Source: an uncultured Spongiibacteraceae bacterium (lineage in GTDB: Bacteria > Pseudomonadota > Gammaproteobacteria > Pseudomonadales > CAMLJR01). Taken from it: a DNA stretch of 7,272 nt. The translations under genes and the position numbers were made by a program. The notes under the pieces are model-generated. The model was not told where the DNA came from. It ran no database searches and saw only the letters and a program-made list of their open reading frames with translations. Positions 1 through 7,014 of the stretch are shown here, in pieces (position 1 is the first letter of the stretch; each line of letters opens with the position of its first letter). The stretch lies in assembly GCA_946480345.1 (NCBI GenBank), contig CAMLJR010000143.1:1-7272 (forward strand), written 5' to 3'.

Positions 1-33
1 TGATGAGCGGTTGAGTGGTAAGGATATTTTGTG

Positions 34-1320
34 ATGCGGATTTTACTTACGGGAGCGACGGGTTTTATTGGTCGGCACCTTGCCGAAGCATTACGACTTG
101 CCGGTCATGAGGTGCGTTGTGCGGTACGCGATATTGCGAGTGCGCATCGAAAAATCGGCGGCTTTAGTTATACGCAAATTGATTTTTCGAAAGCCACCGA
201 GCCCGCCGGATGGTTGCCGCATTTGCAGAATATCGATGTGGTGATCAACGCCGTCGGTATTTTTCGCGAACACAACGAACAATCGTTTGCAGCCCTGCAT
301 ACGGGTGCGCCGCGTGCGCTATTCATTGCCTGCGCGGCGATGAACATCAAACGAGTTATCCAGATTTCCGCGCACGGTGCGCAGCAAATTTCCGGTATCG
401 AATTTCTCGACAGCAAATATCGCGCAGATGAATTTTTATTGCGGCAACCGCTCGCTGCCGTGGTATTGCTTCCCGCGCCGATTTTTGGATGGGGTGGGGC
501 GAGCGCAGAAATGTTCGCGAAATTAGCCATGCTGCCGGTACTGCCGCTACCGAACGCGGCGCAACAACTGCAGCCGGTTCATATCGACGATATTTGTACG
601 GCGGTACTAAAGCTGGTGGTTGACGATACGCGCGGCCGAGTGGCTGCATTGGGGCCACAGACATTGACGCTGCGTGATTATCTGACGCTGCTGCGTTCGG
701 CGCTGGGTTATCGGCGTGCTCGAATTGTGCCTGTTTCTGCAATTTTTTTGACATTTATACAGCGGTTCGTGCGCAGCAATTGGTTGGATCCGGAAATACA
801 GCGCATGCTCGAGCAATCGCGTATTCAACTGAACACTGCATTTGCCGCACTGCTCGATCGCGCTCCACTACCACCAAGCACCTTTATCGATAATTCGGCA
901 CAGTGGCAGTATCGACTGACGATGAGTTTCTGCGCCGAATTGTTGCGTTACAGCCTCGCCATTTTATGGATCGTCAGCGGAGTTGTTTCGTTATGGATTT
1001 TTCCGCGCGCAGATAGCTTGGAGTTGCTGGCGCGCAGTGGCTTCGGTGAACCATGGAATGCACCGTTGCTTTACGCAGCGGGCGCGCTCGATATAGCGCT
1101 AGGTATCGGCATCGTAGTCATGCGCCATACCGTTCATCTTCGAAAAAAACAGCGCTGGTGGTGGCTGTTGCAGGCAGCGGTGATTGCTTGTTACACCGCG
1201 ATTATCACGCGGTATTTACCCGAGTTCTGGGCGCATCCTTATGGGCCCGTGCTAAAGAATCTGCCGATTCTCGCCGCGATTGCGCTGCTGTATGTGTACG
1301 ACTCGAAACGCGAGCGCTGA
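34..1320 (+). CDS. SDR-family NAD(P)-binding protein fused to DoxX-like membrane domain
   Basis: Residues here count from the GTG at 31. The N-terminal half is a Rossmann-fold atypical SDR (NDUFA9-like/SDR_a5-like): the nucleotide-binding motif GATGFIG lies at residues 8-14, followed by a basic AVRD segment at 31-34, and INAVGIF at 72-78. The usual catalytic YxxxK is FLDSK (125-129), so Phe replaces Tyr while Lys129 remains. Residues about 300-425 hold about four hydrophobic helices resembling the DoxX-like domain often fused to such SDRs. The protein therefore probably sits in the inner membrane with a cytoplasmic dinucleotide-binding part; substrate unknown. GTG at 31 and ATG at 34 are adjacent in frame. 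TAAGGA at 19-24 serves either one; I chose the ATG (9-base spacing). It is followed after one base by the DUF2269 gene, implying an operon. Family assignment is strong, function is not known. Confidence 0.88.
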   Translation: MRILLTGATGFIGRHLAEALRLAGHEVRCAVRDIASAHRKIGGFSYTQIDFSKATEPAGWLPHLQNIDVVINAVGIFREHNEQSFAALHTGAPRALFIACAAMNIKRVIQISAHGAQQISGIEFLDSKYRADEFLLRQPLAAVVLLPAPIFGWGGASAEMFAKLAMLPVLPLPNAAQQLQPVHIDDICTAVLKLVVDDTRGRVAALGPQTLTLRDYLTLLRSALGYRRARIVPVSAIFLTFIQRFVRSNWLDPEIQRMLEQSRIQLNTAFAALLDRAPLPPSTFIDNSAQWQYRLTMSFCAELLRYSLAILWIVSGVVSLWIFPRADSLELLARSGFGEPWNAPLLYAAGALDIALGIGIVVMRHTVHLRKKQRWWWLLQAAVIACYTAIITRYLPEFWAHPYGPVLKNLPILAAIALLYVYDSKRER

Positions 1321-1321
1321 C

Positions 1322-1786
1322 ATGACTTATTTAATCGTGAAGTGGCTGCACATCGTATCGTCGACATTTTTATTCGGCACTGGCGTCGGCTCGGCGTTTT
1401 ATTTGTTATGCGCAACATTGCAGCGCAATCCGGTGGTGATCGCCCAAGTCGCGCGTTTCGTTGTTATCGCCGATTGGATATTCACCAGCACCAGCATTGT
1501 TGTGCAGCCGCTTACCGGTATTTATCTCGCACATATCGCGGGCATGCCGTTAACGTCGAAATGGTTACTGCATTCGATGCTGTTGTATGGATTCGCGACA
1601 GCGTGCTGGTTGCCGGTGATCTGGTTGCAGATGCGGCTGCGCGATGTCGCCAAAGCCGCCGCGCAAACCAACCAACCGCTACCCGCCGAATATTGGCGTT
1701 ATTTCCGCGTCTGGTTCGCGCTCGGTGTACCGGCTTTTTTTGCGTTCGTCGGTGTGTTTTATCTAATGGTAGTTAAACCCGTTTAA
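1322..1786 (+). CDS. DUF2269-family integral membrane protein
   Basis: A 154-residue protein made almost entirely of hydrophobic helices, at about residues 5-29, 40-68, 79-103 and 127-150. It begins with the KWLHIVSST pattern (residues 7-15) typical of DUF2269 proteins, with His10 near the start of helix 1 and a Gly-rich GTGVGSAFY stretch at 19-27. It ends in a hydrophobic segment closing with MVVKPV. The role of the family is not established. The chosen ATG lies one base after the upstream TGA. There is no strong Shine-Dalgarno, which suggests translational coupling to the SDR-DoxX gene. An in-frame start at 1280 would overlap that gene and add 14 polar residues that do not fit the family. 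The pair probably forms one membrane-associated functional unit, by inference from adjacency only. Confidence 0.87.
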   Translation: MTYLIVKWLHIVSSTFLFGTGVGSAFYLLCATLQRNPVVIAQVARFVVIADWIFTSTSIVVQPLTGIYLAHIAGMPLTSKWLLHSMLLYGFATACWLPVIWLQMRLRDVAKAAAQTNQPLPAEYWRYFRVWFALGVPAFFAFVGVFYLMVVKPV

Positions 1787-1833
1787 TGATCGAGTGTGCT
1801 TGAGTTTGATTTATTTAGTTCGCTCGTGATTCA

Positions 1834-1863
1834 CTTCGACGCTAATTTTGTCGAGGAAGCAAT
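1834..1863 (+). promoter_or_regulatory. Shine-Dalgarno of the rhamnosidase gene, within a possible small hairpin
   Basis: GAGGAA at 1853-1858 lies 5 bases before the ATG at 1864 and fixes that start. Bases 1834-1840 (CTTCGAC) can pair with 1850-1856 (GTCGAGG), with one G-U wobble and a 9-base loop rich in A and T, so the stem would cover part of the Shine-Dalgarno. The ribosome site is well supported; a regulatory role for the hairpin is speculative. The rest of the 77-base gap is AT-rich, and I see no convincing -35/-10 pair in it. Confidence 0.5.
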
Positions 1864-4278
1864 ATGTCCGGCGCAAGCAACTCCATTCGCAAAACATTCA
1901 AAGCAATTGTTGCGGTAAGCGGTTTTGTGTTCGCTGGGAATTCGGTTATCGCCGCCGAATGGATCGGTTCAGCGCAGGCAAAGGTAGCGGACGCGAAAAA
2001 GGCGCCGATTGCGCTGCAATTTCGTCGCGAGATCACCGTTACCGCCAAACCGCGTTCGTTTCCTGTGCGCGTAAGTGCCGATCAACGTTTTGTGTTGTAT
2101 GTAAACGGCGAGCGGATTGCCGCTGGGCCGGCTCGCGGCGATTTGCTGCATTGGCGCTACGAAACAATCGATCTTGCTGCCTACTTAAAGAAAGGTGCGA
2201 ATGTCATCGGCGCGCAGGTCTGGGGTGATGGCAGGGCCGCGCCGCTTGCGCAGATTTCCTCGGGTACCACGGGGTTCTATATCGCAGCCGAAAACGCTGA
2301 CCAGGCTGCGCTGATCGACAGCGGTTCGGCATGGAGCGTCCGGGTCGATGGATCGCGAACGGTATCCGCCGGCATGCCGCAATTGATACAGCAGGTCGGG
2401 GCTACCTATTACGCAGCAGGTGCGCCGGAAAAAATCGATGCGTCATTGCAAATGCGCGATTGGAATCAGCTAAAAACAGTTGTTTCCGATTGGCAACCCG
2501 CGGTGCCGCTGACATTTGAAACCGCTCCTTGGCAGCTAGTCGCCAGCGCAATTCCGCAGATGCGTTACGACAAAATCGATAGTGGACGTTTAGTACGTGC
2601 CAAGGGCGTCGAGACGACCGCGTTTCCCAAACGGGCAGTGACGATTCCAGCCAATACAGAAGCGGCGCTGCTCATCGATGCGGGTCGATTACTGGCGGCC
2701 TATCCGGTTTTACGTACTTCGCAGGGTGCGGGTGCGGAAGTGAAGCTCACGTACACGGAATCGTTGTACGACCCTGCCCAGAAGCGCGGCGGTTACAAAG
2801 GGGGATGGGTGCGATTTGCGGATCGCGATCATGTGGGCGATGGCTTGACGTTGGGCCTCACCGATAATTTCAAACCGGATGGTGGCGTCGATCGTCTTTT
2901 CCAACCCTTTTGGTGGCGCGTCTGGCGTTTCGTCGAAATCAAAATCAAAACCGCCGATCACCCGCTGACGCTCGAAGGATTCGATACCTTCGAAACGGGT
3001 TATCCGTTTCAGCAGCGCGGGCGTTTCATCAGCAGCGATTCGCAATTAAATGAGATCTGGCGCATCGGCTGGATGACAGGGCTGCTCGACGCTCACGAAA
3101 CCTACATGGACACTGCGTATTGGGAGCAACTGCAATACATCGGCGACACGCGTATTCAAATGTTGCTCTCGTATGAAGTGAGCGGCGATCCACGGTTGGC
3201 GATACAGGCCATCGATGCGTTCGCGGCTTCGCGTCATCTTGAAGGGGTGCCGCAATCCGCATGGCCTTCAACCACCAAAAATCTGATTCCACCGTTTGCG
3301 CTGTTGTGGGTGGGAACGCTGCATGATTACTGGATGCGTCAGCCGGACGCCGCCGTCGTGACGCGGAATCTTCCCGCCGTGCGCTCCGTGTTCGATTGGT
3401 TTGCGCCGTATGTCAACGAGAGGGGGCTGCTTGGCGCAATGCCGGGTTGGCCATTTGTCGATTGGGCTGGCGAGCTTGATGGCGCCAAGTTGCGGAATAC
3501 CGGGAAGGGTCCTGATAGCTGTGTGATCACGCTGATGTATTACGGCGCGTTGCGCGAAGCGGCGGAAATGGAAGACGCCATGGGCGACGTCGAGCATAAA
3601 AACCAGAATCTGACGCAAGCCGAGCGCGTTAAGAAAGGATTGGAATTGCAGTGCTGGGATGAACAGCGCGGGCTCTTCGCGGATACGCCGGATAAAACCA
3701 CCTTCAGCCAGCACGCGAATATTTTGGCGGTTCTTTACGATGTCGTGCCCAAAGCGAAACAGGCGCAGCTGCTGGACAAAATTATTTCGCCTGCGGGCGG
3801 TATCGATGCCCCGAATGGTATTACCGCATCGACGTACTATTTCTCGTTTTACCTGGCACGCGCACTCGAACATGCGGGGCTTGGCGATCGTTATCTCGAT
3901 CTGCTGCAAAGCTGGCGGAAATTACTGGCGCAGAATTTCACCACCTGGCCGGAAACGCCTGATCCGACCCGGTCGGATAGCCATGCCTGGAGTGCGCACC
4001 CGACCAGCGGATTGCTGACTTATGTGGCGGGTATTCAGACGGCGGCGCCGGGATTTGCGCGAGTACGCATCGAGCCGCATCTAGGCGAGCTGACGAAGCT
4101 CGATGCAGCGATGGCGCACCCGAAAGGTTTGATCGAAACCGAATACAAGGTCAAAAACAAACGGCTGACGGCGACGGTGAAGCTGCCGAAAGGGATCGAT
4201 GGCGAATTTGTCTGGGCAGGCGTCGAGCGGCCGTTAAAGGGTGGTACTAACCGCATCGAAATTGACGCAGAACAGTAA
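1864..4278 (+). CDS. Secreted GH78-like alpha-L-rhamnosidase family protein
   Basis: An 804-residue protein predicted to hydrolyse terminal alpha-L-rhamnosyl linkages in glycans or glycosides outside the cytoplasm. Residues 1-31 form a signal peptide: basic SIRKTFK, a hydrophobic core, and cleavage near VIA-A/AE. Residues about 50-140 form an N-terminal beta-sandwich with family pattern (VLYVNGERIAAGPARGD at 77-93, QVWGDG at 118-123). A second beta domain spans about 220-380 (DAGRLLAAYPVL at 272-283). The catalytic (alpha/alpha)6 barrel covers about 385-710, and a C-terminal beta-sandwich 715-804. Asp416, Glu421 and Asp428 in the segment DTAYWEQLQYIGD have the spacing of the acidic GH78 positions Asp567/Glu572/Asp579 of Bacillus RhaB; Glu421 would be the general acid. 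Glu697 in TTWPE is the likely general base. The motif around the acid differs from the classical DCPxRxER form, so exact substrate specificity is open. Start supported by GAGGAA at 5 bases. No sugar transporter or regulator lies adjacent. Confidence 0.88.
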   Translation: MSGASNSIRKTFKAIVAVSGFVFAGNSVIAAEWIGSAQAKVADAKKAPIALQFRREITVTAKPRSFPVRVSADQRFVLYVNGERIAAGPARGDLLHWRYETIDLAAYLKKGANVIGAQVWGDGRAAPLAQISSGTTGFYIAAENADQAALIDSGSAWSVRVDGSRTVSAGMPQLIQQVGATYYAAGAPEKIDASLQMRDWNQLKTVVSDWQPAVPLTFETAPWQLVASAIPQMRYDKIDSGRLVRAKGVETTAFPKRAVTIPANTEAALLIDAGRLLAAYPVLRTSQGAGAEVKLTYTESLYDPAQKRGGYKGGWVRFADRDHVGDGLTLGLTDNFKPDGGVDRLFQPFWWRVWRFVEIKIKTADHPLTLEGFDTFETGYPFQQRGRFISSDSQLNEIWRIGWMTGLLDAHETYMDTAYWEQLQYIGDTRIQMLLSYEVSGDPRLAIQAIDAFAASRHLEGVPQSAWPSTTKNLIPPFALLWVGTLHDYWMRQPDAAVVTRNLPAVRSVFDWFAPYVNERGLLGAMPGWPFVDWAGELDGAKLRNTGKGPDSCVITLMYYGALREAAEMEDAMGDVEHKNQNLTQAERVKKGLELQCWDEQRGLFADTPDKTTFSQHANILAVLYDVVPKAKQAQLLDKIISPAGGIDAPNGITASTYYFSFYLARALEHAGLGDRYLDLLQSWRKLLAQNFTTWPETPDPTRSDSHAWSAHPTSGLLTYVAGIQTAAPGFARVRIEPHLGELTKLDAAMAHPKGLIETEYKVKNKRLTATVKLPKGIDGEFVWAGVERPLKGGTNRIEIDAEQ

Positions 4279-4341
4279 AAAAGCCGACGTTGATCAAAAA
4301 ATGTTGGTTTAGAGTTTACAGCGGCTCGACGCGATAATTAA

Positions 4342-4360
4342 AATGCGACTAATTCGCATT
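4342..4360 (+). promoter_or_regulatory. Putative Fur box upstream of tonB
   Basis: AATGCGACTAATTCGCATT is a perfect 7-bp inverted repeat (AATGCGA/TCGCATT) around a 5-base centre. It is 19 bases long like the classical Fur operator and matches the gammaproteobacterial form AATGNGAATNATTCNCATT closely. It ends 17 bases before the tonB ATG. A weak promoter could overlap it: TTTACA at 4315-4320, 17 bases, then TTAAAA at 4338-4343; the -10 is poor. Binding of Fe-Fur here would repress tonB under iron-replete conditions. The palindrome is seen directly; its function is inferred from its sequence and from the iron genes nearby. Confidence 0.68.
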
Positions 4361-4377
4361 CGCGCCGCAGGCTCACC

Positions 4378-5082
4378 ATGACCAGCTGGACTTACTTTTT
4401 CACGAAGGAAATTGACCCGCCGCAAGCGCAGCCGGTGTCGATTGAGCCCGTTGAAGAAGCCGGATATGGATACCGGCGTGCGCGTTCGAAGGGACTTCGG
4501 GGGGGCATCGGTGCGGTACTCACCATCGGTATTCATGTCGCTGCGATTGCGATATTGCTGGCCAGCCGCACCACCGTGGATACCCAACCGGCTCCTATCA
4601 ATGTCTCGCTCATTAGCGATGCGCCCCAGCAACAGCACGAGCAGCAGCTCGAAGTCACGCAAAAACCCCAATTCGATCGGCCCAAACTACATATTCCGCA
4701 ACCGGACATTGCGCTGGCCGACGATGCGCCATCGCATGCGCCGGTGGCCGTTTCGGCAGCCGCTCCAGCTCAACGCGCCGAACCGGCGCAACCCGCGCAG
4801 ACACAGCCGATTTTCGATGCCGATTATTTGAATAATCCGGCGCCTTCATATCCGCCTTTGGCGAAGCGCATGAAGGAGCAGGGCGTGGTGTATGTACGCG
4901 TGCACGTTTCGTCCGAAGGACTACCCGATCAAATCGAGCTGAAACGCTCCTCAGGCAGCATGCGCCTCGACGAGGCAGCGTTGGTCACCGTGAAGAAATG
5001 GCGATTTGTTCCCGCGCGACGCGGCGGCGAAGCCGTATCGGCATGGGTAGTGGTGCCGATCGCGTTTAGTCTTACTGCCTAG
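4378..5082 (+). CDS. tonB: TonB-like energy transducer
   Basis: A 234-residue inner-membrane protein that would couple the proton motive force, through ExbB/ExbD (not in the window), to outer-membrane receptors. One transmembrane helix spans about residues 44-63. It contains T49-x-x-x-H53, the counterpart of the Ser16/His20 pair of E. coli TonB. A Pro/Ala/Gln-rich periplasmic linker follows (about 65-148). The C-terminal TonB domain (150-234) begins with PAPSYPPLAKRMKEQG, which includes the YP pair that precedes the TonB fold. It includes RLDEAALVTVKKWRFVPA, with Trp208. An unusual feature is the roughly 43-residue cytoplasmic extension before the helix. No in-frame ATG lies between the chosen start and the helix; GTG codon 20 lacks a ribosome site. 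AGG at 4369-4371 is only a weak Shine-Dalgarno. A Fur-like box precedes it and a siderophore receptor gene lies nearby, so iron transport is the likely job. The symbol denotes the family; it may be one of several paralogues. Confidence 0.9.
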   Translation: MTSWTYFFTKEIDPPQAQPVSIEPVEEAGYGYRRARSKGLRGGIGAVLTIGIHVAAIAILLASRTTVDTQPAPINVSLISDAPQQQHEQQLEVTQKPQFDRPKLHIPQPDIALADDAPSHAPVAVSAAAPAQRAEPAQPAQTQPIFDADYLNNPAPSYPPLAKRMKEQGVVYVRVHVSSEGLPDQIELKRSSGSMRLDEAALVTVKKWRFVPARRGGEAVSAWVVVPIAFSLTA

Positions 5083-5100
5083 TCTCCAAGGCAGTCCGTT
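5074..5100 (+). terminator. Possible weak terminator hairpin at the tonB end
   Basis: ACTGCCT (5074-5080) and AGGCAGT (5089-5095) form a perfect 7-bp stem with an 8-base loop; the tonB stop codon TAG (5080-5082) lies inside it. It is followed by CCGTTTCG rather than a continuous T run, so it would be a weak intrinsic terminator. It sits in the 35-base gap between the convergent tonB and flavoenzyme genes, where a termination signal is expected. Confidence 0.4.
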
Positions 5101-5117
5101 TCGTCAGTCTGGTGGCT

Positions 5118-6224
5118 TTAGCCGAACAGACAATTTCTATCGATCGATGCCAGCGTGGTGCAACCGCTAAGCGCCATCGTTACCTCTAACTCCTCGCGCA
5201 ACGTGCGAACCGCATGTGCCACTCCCAGCGCGCCTGCCGTTGCCAACGCCTGAATATAAGGCCGACCGATCAGCACTGCGGATGCGCCAAGCGCAACGGC
5301 TTTAAAGATATCGCTGCCGCGTCGAATACCACCGTCCAATAACACCGGCACGCGATCTGCGACAGCGGCGGCTACGCCCGGCAATGCATCGAGCGTCGCC
5401 GGCAATGTATCGACGATGCGACCGCCGTGATTCGATACGATGATGCCGCGCGCACCCTGTTCAATCGCTAATTGCGCATCATCGGCGTCGAGAATGCCTT
5501 TGACGACGACGGGCAATCGCGTGTTTGCAGCCAGCCACGCCACATCTCCCCAGGTTGGCGCGTTCGCCATTAACTGATCGAACACAACGCTACCGTTCAG
5601 TTGGGTGATGGGATCGGATTCGAGTCCCTCCAGATTCACCGCAGCGACACCTGCCGGCAGATGAAATCCCGCGCGATGTTCGCGGTTGCGAATTCCTGCG
5701 ATCGGCGCATCCACCGTGACGACAAGCGCCTGGCAGCCACATTGTTCGGCGCGTTGTACCAGCGCCAATGTGTGTTCGCGTCGCTGCTGAAAATACAGTT
5801 GAAACCACAGCGGTCCCGCAGAATTGGCAGCGATATTTTCAAGTCGCGTCGATGCGAGCGTGCTCACCACCAGTGGCGCGCCCATGATTTGCGCGCCGAG
5901 CGCGCTGGCGATTTCGCCGTCGGCATGGAAGAGCGTCTGATAGCCGATTGGCGCTAACAAAATGGGGTGGGGCAGCGTGTGGCCGAACAGTTCGAGCCTT
6001 GTATGCCCGCCACGTACGTCTCGTAGTACGCGGCTCTTCAAGCGCACGCGCTCGAATGCGGCGCGGTTGTCGCGCAGGGTGATTTCATCGGCGGCGCCGG
6101 CAACGAGAAATTCCCAGGCGTTATCGTCGAGGCGTTCGCGGGCGAAGCGTTCGTAATCGGCGAGCGCGGCGATCTCGCGCGGAATGGCGGTGAGCGGCGG
6201 CGGAAGAGGGTGAGTGTTGTTCAT
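5118..6224 (-). CDS. FMN-dependent alpha-hydroxy-acid oxidase/dehydrogenase (LldD/glycolate-oxidase family)
   Basis: A cytoplasmic TIM-barrel flavoenzyme that oxidises an L-2-hydroxy acid to the 2-keto acid. Residues count from the in-frame GTG at 6230. Visible active-site elements: Tyr26 in DYERF, LAPIG (92-96) at the flavin, Ser123, QLY (144-146), TVDAP (172-176) with Arg181, Lys244 in VVKGI, SNHGGR (266-271) with catalytic His268 and substrate Arg271, DGGIRRG (299-305), and GR at 322-323 for FMN phosphate. The segment between barrel strands near 190-230 has the short form of soluble glycolate oxidase, not a membrane-anchoring insert. Gly96 takes the place of Ala95 of lactate oxidase, as in mandelate dehydrogenase and LldD. 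The true substrate and electron acceptor cannot be read from the sequence. The start is ATG at 6224 or GTG two codons earlier; neither has a strong Shine-Dalgarno. It follows the piuC stop by 16 bases, so it is probably cotranscribed and translationally coupled. Confidence 0.9.
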   Translation of the reverse strand: MNNTHPLPPPLTAIPREIAALADYERFARERLDDNAWEFLVAGAADEITLRDNRAAFERVRLKSRVLRDVRGGHTRLELFGHTLPHPILLAPIGYQTLFHADGEIASALGAQIMGAPLVVSTLASTRLENIAANSAGPLWFQLYFQQRREHTLALVQRAEQCGCQALVVTVDAPIAGIRNREHRAGFHLPAGVAAVNLEGLESDPITQLNGSVVFDQLMANAPTWGDVAWLAANTRLPVVVKGILDADDAQLAIEQGARGIIVSNHGGRIVDTLPATLDALPGVAAAVADRVPVLLDGGIRRGSDIFKAVALGASAVLIGRPYIQALATAGALGVAHAVRTLREELEVTMALSGCTTLASIDRNCLFG

Positions 6225-6240
6225 GTTCACAATTAGGCAC

Positions 6241-6921
6241 TCACAGTTCAGCCCATTGCCGCAGCAGGTTGTGGTAATGGCTGGTCAGCGACACCACTTC
6301 GGTCGAATCGCCCAGTTGCTGGCGCAATTGCACGATCGTCATATCCAGATTGAACAGCATCGCGCGGCGCCAATCGTCACGCACCATGCTTTGTATCCAT
6401 GTGACCGCTGCCAGACGAGAGCCGCGTGTCACCGGTTCGACCCGATGCAAACTGGTCGATGGGTAAACAATGGCATCGCCAGCCGGGAGTTTTACTTCAT
6501 GGGTGCCGTAAGCGTCCTCGACGACTAATTCACCGCCGTCGTAATCCTCGGGTGCGCTGATAAAGACGGTAACGGATACATCGGTGCGTACGGCTGTCTG
6601 CCGATTCGGATCGCGCTGAATCGCGTTATCGACATGGTTGCCATAGTGGCCTGCGTTTTCGTAGCAATTAAACAGCGGCGGAAGAATCTGATGGGGTAAT
6701 GCGGCTGCGATAAATAATGGATGCCGCTCCAGCGCCCTACGGATTATCGGCCCGAGTTTTTCACCCAATGGCGTCGCTGCGGTGAGTTGCCGATTCTGCT
6801 TGCGCTGGGTCGCTTGTCCGCCGGAAGTGGCGGCACCGTCAGACCAGTCGGCGGATTGCAGCGCGCGCTGCAACTCGGCAATTTCAGCTGTGCTGAGTAC
6901 TTCTGGGATGTGCAGCAGCAT
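6241..6921 (-). CDS. piuC: PiuC/YbiX-type Fe(II)/2-oxoglutarate PKHD hydroxylase
   Basis: A 226-residue dioxygenase, matching the roughly 225-residue PiuC/YbiX family. It has the double-stranded beta-helix iron site: His96 and Asp98 in the segment YGNHVDN, and His159 in STSLHRVEPV. Arg169 in TRGSRLAAVTW would bind 2-oxoglutarate. These positions coincide with the annotated ligand positions of E. coli YbiX. The N-terminal MLLHIPEVLS and the GQATQRKQNRQL pattern (35-46) are also characteristic. The substrate of the family is not settled; the genes accompany Fiu/PiuA siderophore receptors and are typically iron-regulated, and here a receptor gene ends just upstream. GAGGA, read on the - strand at 6931-6927, lies 5 bases before the ATG and fixes the start. 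A strong terminator lies immediately upstream, so transcription must read through it or start inside the receptor gene. The flavoenzyme gene follows after 16 bases. Confidence 0.94.
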   Translation of the reverse strand: MLLHIPEVLSTAEIAELQRALQSADWSDGAATSGGQATQRKQNRQLTAATPLGEKLGPIIRRALERHPLFIAAALPHQILPPLFNCYENAGHYGNHVDNAIQRDPNRQTAVRTDVSVTVFISAPEDYDGGELVVEDAYGTHEVKLPAGDAIVYPSTSLHRVEPVTRGSRLAAVTWIQSMVRDDWRRAMLFNLDMTIVQLRQQLGDSTEVVSLTSHYHNLLRQWAEL

Positions 6922-6936
6922 GACAATCCTCGGTCC

Positions 6937-6967
6937 AAAAAATAAAGCCCGCCGGAGAGGCGGGCTT
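6937..6967 (-). terminator. Rho-independent terminator after the siderophore-receptor gene
   Basis: AAGCCCGCC and GGCGGGCTT (6945-6953 and 6959-6967 on the + strand) form a perfect 9-bp GC-rich stem with a 5-base loop. Read on the - strand, the stem runs into TTTATTTTTT, ending at 6937: a classical intrinsic terminator. It belongs to the receptor gene that stops at 7015. The T run ends only 5 bases before the piuC Shine-Dalgarno, so no promoter for piuC fits between them. Confidence 0.9.
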
Positions 6968-7014
6968 CAAAACACATGTTTTTAGCTGAAAAGACAGCCC
7001 GGGTGTTCAACCTA

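Noticed and set aside
1..33. End of an upstream gene
   Set aside because: TGA triplets occur at 1, 4 and 12, but too little sequence is present to tell which frame, if any, was coding.
356..754. 132-codon open frame on the - strand inside the SDR gene
   Set aside because: The composition shows no domain and it is antisense to a clear SDR fold.
3268..3909. Long open frame (213 codons) on the - strand inside the rhamnosidase gene
   Set aside because: It lies wholly antisense to a well-supported GH78-like gene, has no recognisable domain, and is of a kind common in GC-rich coding DNA.
4281..4310. Imperfect hairpin after the rhamnosidase stop as a terminator
   Set aside because: The stem needs three G-U pairs and is followed by only TTTAG, too weak to call.
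5601..5957. 118-codon + strand frame opposite the flavoenzyme
   Set aside because: It is antisense to conserved active-site segments, and its translation is rich in Arg/Cys/His, as expected of a shadow frame.
6969..6982. AAAACA-CA-TGTTTT palindrome between the receptor end and its terminator
   Set aside because: Short, AT-rich, and without a spacing or context that suggests an operator; probably chance.
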